Assembly (NCBI GenBank): GCA_036502625.1
Contig: DASXYG010000110.1
Coordinates: forward strand, 1-28,086
Direction: 5' to 3'
Length of the DNA: 28,086 nt
Source: DASXYG01 sp036502625
GTDB lineage: Bacteria; Actinomycetota; Actinomycetes; Streptosporangiales; Streptosporangiaceae
Position 1 is the stretch's first letter. Each line of letters begins with the position of its first letter. Positions 15,250-21,428 of the stretch are shown in pieces. Both the position numbers and the translations under genes were made by a program. Below the pieces are notes generated by a model. The model was not told the DNA's origin, did no database searches, and saw only the letters and a program-made list of their open reading frames with translations.

Positions 15250-15906
15250 GTGCCCAAACACCGGCATGCCGCGCTGTCCTTTCTGAAACGCACGCCTGGT
15301 CGCCGTGCCCTCGTGGGGGTCGCCGCAGTGGCGGTCGTCGCGGGCGGCGGAGGGACCACCGCGTGGGCGTTCACCGGGGGCGACGGGCCCCAACTGAACT
15401 CCGCGGTCGCCGACGCGCAGGCGCACCGGCAGCGGCAGGAGCCGCCGCGCGCCGACCGCGACCACCAGCGCACCCCGCTGCCCTCGGCGTCGCCGAAGTC
15501 CACGGGCAAGGCGAAGAAGAACGCGAGCGCGACGACGATGCTGCGCGCCGAGAAGGCGAAGCCGCAGGCGGCCGCGCCGTCGTCGTCCGGCGGCTCCGGC
15601 CACGGGCACAAGTCGCTCGGCGGCGGCACCTGCGAGGCGTCCAACTACGGCGGGGGCGGCACGACCGCCAGCGGCGAGCCGCTGAACTCCAGCGCCATGA
15701 CCGCCGCGCACAAGACGCTGCCGTTCGGCACGAAGCTGCGCGTCACGAACACCGCGAACGGCCGGTCGGTCGTGGTGCGCGTCAACGACCGCGGCCCGTA
15801 CGTCGCCGGCCGATGCCTCGACCTCACGACCGGCGCGTTCTCCCGCATCGCCAGCATGGGCGCTGGCGTCGCGACCGTGCGCTACAGCGTCCTTTCCATG
15901 GGCTGA
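15250..15906 (+). CDS. Exported RlpA-like double-psi beta-barrel cell-wall protein
   Basis: 218 aa. Basic residues 1-20, a hydrophobic stretch (20-34) and TTAWA-FT near residue 40 make a signal peptide or anchor. A flexible, charged Ala/Ser/Lys linker (about 45-125) follows. The C-terminal domain (about 128-218) begins CEASNYGGGGTTASGEPLN and holds LPFGTKLRVTN and VRVNDRGPY, the RlpA core in which the Asp of NDRGP is catalytic in lytic-transglycosylase members. RlpA proteins bind or cleave peptidoglycan glycan strands. Two Cys in the domain (CEAS and GRCLDL) could form a disulfide. GTG 15250 has AAGGA upstream and gives a sensible signal peptide; the frame is open to 15136 but that extension would bury it. 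It is convergent with the next gene. Confidence 0.88.
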   Translation: MPKHRHAALSFLKRTPGRRALVGVAAVAVVAGGGGTTAWAFTGGDGPQLNSAVADAQAHRQRQEPPRADRDHQRTPLPSASPKSTGKAKKNASATTMLRAEKAKPQAAAPSSSGGSGHGHKSLGGGTCEASNYGGGGTTASGEPLNSSAMTAAHKTLPFGTKLRVTNTANGRSVVVRVNDRGPYVAGRCLDLTTGAFSRIASMGAGVATVRYSVLSMG

Positions 15907-15942
15907 CCAGGCATTACATTCCCGGCATCCCCGAATTCGCGA

Positions 15943-16752
15943 TCAGTCGGGCGTGCCGAGGGGAAGCGTGGTGTAACCGCCGCCGACGCGGAAATGGATA
16001 TCGGCGGCGGTGTCGGGTTCGCCGTTCTCCGCGATGATTTCCGCCGCGAATTCCTCGGCGTCGTCTTCGGGGTGATATCCGATTTCCTCGCCCTCGGCCA
16101 GCGACCACCAGCGGCGCGTATTACGGGAAATGCCCCAGACGATGCGGAACCCCGGCGACGGCGCCGCCAGGCTCGCCTCGACGAGCCTGGTCACGTCGCC
16201 GGGCGACAGCCAGGTGGCCAGGGCGCGCGCGTCGGCCGGCGCCTCCCGCATGGTGCCGATGCGCAGGCAGACCACGTCCATGCCGAACCGGTCGTGGTAC
16301 AGGCTGCCCAGCCCCTCCATGGCGACCTTCGCGACCCCGTAGTACGTGTCCGGCCGCGGCCGGACGTCGGCGGGCAGCGGGTCGCCCTCGGCGCGCGTAC
16401 GGAACCCCGCCGCGTGGTTGCTCGACGCCAGCACGACGCGCGGCACCCCGGCGAGGCGCGCCGCCTCCAGGACGGCCCGCGTGCCGTCGATGTTGACGTC
16501 GAGGACGTCGGCCCAGGGCCCCTCGGTGGCGATGCCGCCCAGATGGACGATCGCGGCGGCGCCGCGGCTCGCCTCGGTCATCGCGTCGAGGTCGGTCACG
16601 GTCGCCGTGACGGTCTCGACGTCCTCTCCCGGCTCGGGAGGCGCGGGTGGCACGACGTCGAGCAGCCGCAGCGGGCGCCCGGCCATGCCGGTCCGTATCG
16701 TCCGTCCGATCGTGCCGGACGCGCCGGTGACCAGAATCCGCGCCTCGCCCAT
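15943..16752 (-). CDS. NAD-dependent epimerase/dehydratase family, uronate dehydrogenase-like
   Basis: 269 aa. ILVTGASGTIGRTIR (6-20) is the Rossmann GxxGxxG; SSNH (110-113) and YYGVAK (137-142, catalytic Tyr138/Lys142) complete an extended SDR site. IVHLGGI, LASSNHAAGF, TWLSPGD and FRIVWGISRNTRRWW follow bacterial uronate dehydrogenase (Udh) closely. Udh oxidises galacturonate or glucuronate to aldaric lactones with NAD+. The substrate is therefore likely a uronic acid but is inferred. AAGGGAG lies four to five bases before the ATG. It sits 71 bp beyond the ABC export operon on the same strand and could be read through from it. A wider group of SDR sugar enzymes is the alternative. Confidence 0.85.
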   Translation of the reverse strand: MGEARILVTGASGTIGRTIRTGMAGRPLRLLDVVPPAPPEPGEDVETVTATVTDLDAMTEASRGAAAIVHLGGIATEGPWADVLDVNIDGTRAVLEAARLAGVPRVVLASSNHAAGFRTRAEGDPLPADVRPRPDTYYGVAKVAMEGLGSLYHDRFGMDVVCLRIGTMREAPADARALATWLSPGDVTRLVEASLAAPSPGFRIVWGISRNTRRWWSLAEGEEIGYHPEDDAEEFAAEIIAENGEPDTAADIHFRVGGGYTTLPLGTPD

Positions 16753-16823
16753 GCCGCTCCCTTCGCCGCGTTCACGATGGACGCCAGGATCCCAGAGCGG
16801 GCGCGCCGCAGGCCAGGGGCGGG

Positions 16824-17393
16824 TCAGTTGGGCGGCCGGCCGCCGCCGCGCTGCACGCGTGAGCCGGAGCTGATGCTGGTGGCGGTGACGGTGCCGTCGG
16901 ACCCGGCGGTGCCCTGGGCGATGACCTGCTGGCCGGGCTTGAGCTGTGCGACCTTGCCCGACTTGGTGATCAGCACGGTCGTCGACCCGGTGACCTTCAC
17001 CTTGACGAGCTTGCCCGAGCTGTCGCGCACGTAGACGGTGTTGCCGTCGACCAGCCGTACGGTGCCGGTGGTCGCGCCGCCGCCCGCGGTGCGGCCCTGG
17101 CCGAAGCCGCCGCCGCGGCCCGCGAACGGCGCGCCCGACGCGCCGCCCGCGCCCGGCGCCGCCGCGGTGCCGCGCGCCGCGGATGCCGCGGACGCGGAGC
17201 CGAACGTCCGCTGCGCCCACGTGCCGCCCACGAAGCCGACGGCGAGCAGCAGCGCGGCCATCAGCACGACCGTGGGCGTGGGCGGGCGCCCGCGGCCACG
17301 CGCGCGCAGCTCGGCCATGAGGTCGTCGTCGTACGGCGGCGGCTCGGGCGGCGCCGGTACGGGCGCGGTGGGCGTGGGTTCCGGTGGGGACAC
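16824..17393 (-). CDS. Single-pass membrane protein with DUF5666-like domain
   Basis: 189 aa. A Pro-rich cytoplasmic start (1-40) precedes one membrane segment (41-58), then a Gly/Ala-rich linker (65-105) and a small beta-rich domain: TGTVRLVDGNTVYVRDSSGK, VTGSTTVLITKSG, LKPGQQVIAQGTAGSDGTVTATSI. That pattern resembles DUF5666/OB-like domains often found with MacAB-type exporters; the function is unknown. GTG 17393 has AGGAG seven bases upstream. It lies 24 bp after the permease gene as the probable last member of that operon. Confidence 0.75.
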   Translation of the reverse strand: MSPPEPTPTAPVPAPPEPPPYDDDLMAELRARGRGRPPTPTVVLMAALLLAVGFVGGTWAQRTFGSASAASAARGTAAAPGAGGASGAPFAGRGGGFGQGRTAGGGATTGTVRLVDGNTVYVRDSSGKLVKVKVTGSTTVLITKSGKVAQLKPGQQVIAQGTAGSDGTVTATSISSGSRVQRGGGRPPN

Positions 17394-17417
17394 GGGATGG
17401 CTCCTGACGGGTGCGGG

Positions 17418-18626
17418 CTACTCGTAGCGGAGGGCGTCGATGGGGCGCAGGGCGCCGGCCCGTGCGGCCGGGTAGCTGCCGAAGAACAGGCCGATCGCGA
17501 CCGAGACCGTCACGGCGAGCACGATCGAGCCCGGCACCAGGACGGGCTGCACCCCCGCGAAGGAGAACCGGCTGCCGATGACGCCGACGGCCACGCCGAT
17601 GAGCCCGCCGAGCGCGCTGAGCAGCGTCGCCTCCACGAGGAACTGGCCGAGGATCGCCGATCTGCGGGCGCCGAGCGCCTTGCGGATGCCGATCTCCCTG
17701 GTCCGCTCGGTGACCGTGACCAGCATGATGTTGGTGACGCCGATGCCGCCGACCAGCAGGCTGATGCCGGCGACGGCGGCGAGCAGCGTGGTGAACGTGC
17801 TGAGCGCGCTCGACCGCGCCTGGAGGAGCTGCGCCTGGTTCAGCACCGTGTACGGGGAGCTCGCCGTGTTCGTCACGTCGTGCCGCGCGTTCAGCACGGC
17901 CGTGACCTCGCCCTCCGCGGCGTTCACCGTCGTCGGCGACGTCGCCGCGACGAGGATCGAGTCGATCGGCCCGTAGCCGGACAGCGACTGCTGGACGGCG
18001 CTCAGCGGCGCGATGGCGGTGTCGTTGGCGTCGGACAGGCCGCCGGCGTCCTGGCTGGCCAGCACCCCGCGCACGGTGAACGGCACGCCGTTGAGCTGCA
18101 CCTTCTTGCCGACGGGATCGACGTCGCCGAACAGGTCGTCCGCGACGGTCGTGCCGATCACCACGACCTTCCGCGCCGACGTGACGTCGTCGTTGGTGAA
18201 GTAGCCGCCCTTCGCGACCTTGCTGCCGCTCGCCGCGAAGTACGACGGGTACGTCCCGACCGACTGCCCCACGGCGTGGCTCGCGCCCTCGTACGTCGCG
18301 GTGACCGCCTGGGCGGACACCTGCGGCGAGACGCTCTTGACGTCCGGCGCCGCGGAGCTCTCGGCCAGGGCGCGCGCGTCGTCCACGGTCAGGGAGTAGT
18401 CGCGGATCTGCGCGCCGCCGCTGCTCGCCGGCTCGCTGCGCACGGTCAGCGTGTTCGTGCCGAGCCCCTCGATGCTGCTCTGCACGGACGCGGACGCGCC
18501 CTGGCCGACGGCGACCAGCAGGATCACCGCGGCCACGCCGATGAGCAGGCCGAGGACCGTCAGCCCGGACCGCAGCTTGTTGGCCGCGACGCCGCGCAGC
18601 GCGAACCGTACGGTCTCGACGATCAT
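17418..18626 (-). CDS. MacB/FtsX-family ABC transporter permease
   Basis: 402 aa. An N-terminal helix (about 21-42, TVLGLLIGVAAVILLVAV) is followed by an extracytoplasmic MacB_PCD-type domain to about residue 270. Three further helices form the FtsX domain, with the family block GGIGVTNIMLVTVTERTREIGIRKALGARR. MacB-type permeases do not form a channel; they transmit ATP-driven movement to the outer domain and a fusion protein, exporting peptides, drugs or lipids or controlling wall enzymes. Its ATG overlaps the ATPase stop (ATGA), so the two are translationally coupled. The substrate is unknown. Confidence 0.94.
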   Translation of the reverse strand: MIVETVRFALRGVAANKLRSGLTVLGLLIGVAAVILLVAVGQGASASVQSSIEGLGTNTLTVRSEPASSGGAQIRDYSLTVDDARALAESSAAPDVKSVSPQVSAQAVTATYEGASHAVGQSVGTYPSYFAASGSKVAKGGYFTNDDVTSARKVVVIGTTVADDLFGDVDPVGKKVQLNGVPFTVRGVLASQDAGGLSDANDTAIAPLSAVQQSLSGYGPIDSILVAATSPTTVNAAEGEVTAVLNARHDVTNTASSPYTVLNQAQLLQARSSALSTFTTLLAAVAGISLLVGGIGVTNIMLVTVTERTREIGIRKALGARRSAILGQFLVEATLLSALGGLIGVAVGVIGSRFSFAGVQPVLVPGSIVLAVTVSVAIGLFFGSYPAARAGALRPIDALRYE

Positions 18627-19369
18627 CGGCGCGCCCCGTCCGTACGCGACCCCTCGATGTGGGTCAGCGCCGCGCCGGGCGCCGGCCCGCCGCGGTGGTC
18701 GGTGGTGATACAGCCGTCGCTCATGGTGATCTGCCGGCGGGCGCGCGCGGCGACCTCGTGCTCGTGGGTGATCACCGCGATCGTGACGCCCTGGGCGTTG
18801 AGCCGGTCGAACACGGCGAGCACCTCGTCGGTGGCGTGGCTGTCCAGGTTGCCGGTGGGCTCGTCGGCGAGCACGAGCGACGGTTCGCAGACGAGCGCGC
18901 GCGCCACCGCCACCCGCTGCTGCTGGCCGCCGGACATCTCGGCGGGCCCGTGCCGCGCGCGGTCGGCGAGCCCGACCACGTCGAGCGCCTCGAGCGCGCG
19001 GCGCCGCCGTGCGGCAGGGCGCACCCCGCCGTACGCGAGCGGCAGCTCCACGTTGGTCAGCGCGGACATCCGCGGGATCAGGTTGAACGCCTGGAAGACG
19101 AACCCGATGCGGCGGTTGCGGATCAGCGCGAGCTGGTCCTCGGCGAGCTCGGAGACGTCGAGGCCGTCGAGCCGGTAGTGGCCGCTCGTGGGCGTGTCCA
19201 GGCAGCCGATGATGTGCATGAGCGTGGACTTGCCCGACCCGGACGGGCCCATGACGGCCACGTAGTCGCCGCGCGCGACCGCGAAGGAGACGCCGGCGAG
19301 CGCGTGGACCTCGGTGGCGCCCGCGCCGTACACCTTGGTGAGGTCGCGCGTGGCGATGACCGGGGTCAC
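18623..19369 (-). CDS. ABC transporter ATP-binding protein, MacB/LolD type
   Basis: 248 aa. All nucleotide-site motifs are intact: Walker A GPSGSGKST (41-49), Q-loop VFQ (Gln93), signature MSGGQ (145-149), Walker B LVLADE (165-170) and switch His202 in THEHE. NLIPRMSALTNVELPL is typical of the LolD/MacB group. It powers the permease encoded directly downstream. GTG 19369 overlaps the stop of the fusion-protein gene (GTGA) and no independent ribosome site is evident, which points to coupled translation. A degenerate paralog is encoded at 20687-21277. Confidence 0.95.
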   Translation of the reverse strand: MTPVIATRDLTKVYGAGATEVHALAGVSFAVARGDYVAVMGPSGSGKSTLMHIIGCLDTPTSGHYRLDGLDVSELAEDQLALIRNRRIGFVFQAFNLIPRMSALTNVELPLAYGGVRPAARRRRALEALDVVGLADRARHGPAEMSGGQQQRVAVARALVCEPSLVLADEPTGNLDSHATDEVLAVFDRLNAQGVTIAVITHEHEVAARARRQITMSDGCITTDHRGGPAPGAALTHIEGSRTDGARR

Positions 19370-20616
19370 CGGGGGCCGCCCACGACGGCCCCGCCGCGCC
19401 CGCCGCCCTGGCCGCCGCCGCCGCGCTTGCCGTTGAGGCCGGGGAAGGTGCCGCTGGGGAACCCGCCGCCGGACGTCTGCGTGGGCAGCACGACCTTCTC
19501 GCCGACGCGCAGCCCGGACGTGATCTGCGTGTTGTCGTCGCCGGAGACGCCGACCCCGACCGTACGGGTGACCTGCTTGCCGTTCGTGAGGACCGTCACC
19601 GTGTGGGTGCCGCCCGCGGACTTGACCGCGGTGGACGGCACGTACAGCGCGTCGTCGGCCTTCGCGGTGACCACCTCGACGCTCGCGGTCTGCCCGAGGC
19701 GCAGCCCGGACGGCGCGGACTTCAGCGCCAGCGTGACGCCGTACTGCACGACGTTGTTCGTGGTGGTGGCCTGCGGGTCGACGAGGCTGACGTCGGCGGG
19801 GATGGTCGTGCCGGTGTTGGCGTTGAGCGTGACGGTCGCCGACTGGCCCTTCTTGACCTTCAGCGCGTCGGCCTCGGAGAACTGGGCGCCGACCTGGAGG
19901 TCCGACAGGTCGGCGAGCTCCACGAAGCCGGTGTCGCCGGAACCCGAGGAGCTCGCGGAGCTGGACGAGGGCGTCGAGCCGCCGCCCGTACCCGTCCCGC
20001 CGTTCCCGGTTCCCGTGCCGGAGGAGCTGGAGCTGGACGAGGACGACGACGAGGACGAGCCCGAGCTGGACCCGCCGACCTGGCCGTTCACCGTGACGAC
20101 GGTGCCGCTCATGGGGGCGTGCAGCACGGTGCCGTTCACCGCGCGCACGGCCGCGTTGTACGTCTTCAGCGCCGAGTAGTACTGCGTCTTCGCCGACGCG
20201 ACGGACTGGTCGGTGGCCTTCGGCGCGTCCTCCGCGCTGGACAGCGCCAGCTTCGCGGCCGTGAGGCTCGACGAGTCGGTCCGCAGGTCGGCGTTCGCGT
20301 CGGTGGGGTCCACCCGGGCCAGGACGTCGCCCTTCGTGACGTGGTCGCCGGGCTTGACGTCCACCGAGGTCACGGTGCCCGAGGTGGCGAAGTCCGCGGC
20401 GCGCGTGCGGGCGCTCTCCACCGAGCCGGACGCCGAGACCGTGGCGAGGACGGGCCCGCGGGCGGCCGCGACCGTACGGGTGCCGGTGGCGGCGCGGACC
20501 TGCCCGCCGCTCCCGAGCGTGAGGTAGCCCAATGCGGCGACGGCCACCAGGGCGACGCCGAGGGTCAGGTTGACCGCGAGCGTGCGGTGCCGTCGCAGAC
20601 GTGACATGTCCGGCAT
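19366..20616 (-). CDS. Membrane fusion protein (HlyD/MacA-like) with poly-serine insert
   Basis: 416 aa. A short cytoplasmic start and one membrane anchor (about 14-35) precede the two lipoyl-like halves: GTVTSVDVKPGDHVTKGDVLARVD (80-103) and LHAPMSGTVVTVNGQVGG (165-182). A short alpha-hairpin (about 112-162) separates them. Residues 181-230 are almost only Ser, Gly and Thr, including a run of 13 Ser (187-199), inserted inside the second lipoyl half before GFVELADLSDLQVGAQFSE. A beta-barrel and a Gly-rich C-terminus follow. In Gram-positives such proteins partner MacB-type permeases. ATG 20616 is chosen with ATG 20607 as alternative; neither has a clear ribosome site. 70 bp separate it from the upstream pseudo-ATPase gene. 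Confidence 0.9.
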   Translation of the reverse strand: MPDMSRLRRHRTLAVNLTLGVALVAVAALGYLTLGSGGQVRAATGTRTVAAARGPVLATVSASGSVESARTRAADFATSGTVTSVDVKPGDHVTKGDVLARVDPTDANADLRTDSSSLTAAKLALSSAEDAPKATDQSVASAKTQYYSALKTYNAAVRAVNGTVLHAPMSGTVVTVNGQVGGSSSGSSSSSSSSSSSSSGTGTGNGGTGTGGGSTPSSSSASSSGSGDTGFVELADLSDLQVGAQFSEADALKVKKGQSATVTLNANTGTTIPADVSLVDPQATTTNNVVQYGVTLALKSAPSGLRLGQTASVEVVTAKADDALYVPSTAVKSAGGTHTVTVLTNGKQVTRTVGVGVSGDDNTQITSGLRVGEKVVLPTQTSGGGFPSGTFPGLNGKRGGGGQGGGRGGAVVGGPR

Positions 20617-20686
20617 GGTGACGAGTCGACATGTGGACGGCTTGTGGTGAACATGAAAGCCAACTGGGAAGGTGGCGTCGAACGCG

Positions 20687-21277
20687 TCACGAATCGGCGG
20701 GGTCGTCGTGACCCGCGAGCGTCGCGACGTCGACGGCACGGGCGCGGGCGCGCGCGGCCACCCGGGGGTCGCCGGTGAGCACGAGCAGCGTGACGCCCAC
20801 CGCGTGCAACCGGTCGAGCGCCGCGAGCACCCGGCCCGTCTCCTTGACGCCCAGCCCGGCGGCCGGTTCGTCAAGGACGATCAGCTCGGGCGCCACCACA
20901 AGCGCCCGGGCGATCGCCGCCATCTTGGCCTCCGCCCCTGACAATTCCTCCGACGCGCGCCCCGCCCACGGCACCATGCCGATGAGGTCGAGCGCGGCCA
21001 GCGCGCGCTGCCGCCGCTCCGCCGCCCCGCGCGCCGCGTGCGCGAGCGGCAGCTCGACGTTCGCCAGCGCGCTCATCGTCGGGACGAGCATCGGCTCCCG
21101 GTGCACGCACGCGGTAACGGCCGCGGGGTCAGGGCGGTCGTACCGCGCACCCGAGATGCGCGCCATGGTCCGCTCCCCCGAGTCCGGCCGCTCGATGATC
21201 GCAAGATACGCGCCACGGCAGAGCGTCAGGGGAGACAGCCCTGGCACGACGACCGGCGGACTCACGGGGAGGGACAT
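20687..21277 (-). CDS. Degenerate ABC ATPase (pseudo-ATPase) lacking Walker A
   Basis: 196 aa. It aligns along most of its length with the ATPase at 18623-19369. The Walker A position reads ERPDSGERT (29-37) where the active paralog has GPSGSGKST, so the ATP-binding Lys is Glu and the next Ser is Arg. About 21 residues are missing between Walker A and the Q-loop, whose Gln is Arg60. The signature is LSGAE (112-116). Walker B LIVLDE (132-137) is kept, and the switch His is Gly169. The frame is uninterrupted. It is first in the ABC operon on the minus strand with no permease of its own. It may be a structural or regulatory subunit, or a decaying gene. ATG 21277 has no strong ribosome site. Confidence 0.75.
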   Translation of the reverse strand: MSLPVSPPVVVPGLSPLTLCRGAYLAIIERPDSGERTMARISGARYDRPDPAAVTACVHREPMLVPTMSALANVELPLAHAARGAAERRQRALAALDLIGMVPWAGRASEELSGAEAKMAAIARALVVAPELIVLDEPAAGLGVKETGRVLAALDRLHAVGVTLLVLTGDPRVAARARARAVDVATLAGHDDPADS

Positions 21278-21299
21278 GCCGGGGAGTCTTCACCCGTGC

Positions 21300-21339
21300 C
21301 GTATGAACCTCCTGAGGCGTACCTGAGAATTCCCTGACG
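21300..21339 (-). promoter_or_regulatory. Three direct repeats with 11-bp period plus -10 box, response-regulator-type site
   Basis: On the plus strand CCTGAGG, CCTGAGA and CCTGACG start at 21311, 21322 and 21333, exactly 11 bp apart (TCAGG on the minus strand). On the minus strand CATACG (complement of 21300-21305) is a possible -10; the middle repeat then overlaps the -35 position. Tandem sites of 11-bp period are typical of OmpR/PhoB-family response regulators activating a weak promoter. It lies 23-62 bp before the pseudo-ATPase start and about 90 bp before secA2. Confidence 0.55.
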
Positions 21340-21428
21340 GCCCTCTACCTCGCGTCGCGGAACCGACGCGGGTCCCGATGCGCCATATCCTGCATCCGAC
21401 GGGGTTGGCGACGAAGGGGTCCTGGCGC

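Noticed and set aside
20604..20634. Two ACATGT hexamers 25 bp apart at the start of the fusion-protein gene as an operator
   Set aside because: Short, one copy lies within the coding start, and chance occurrence is likely.
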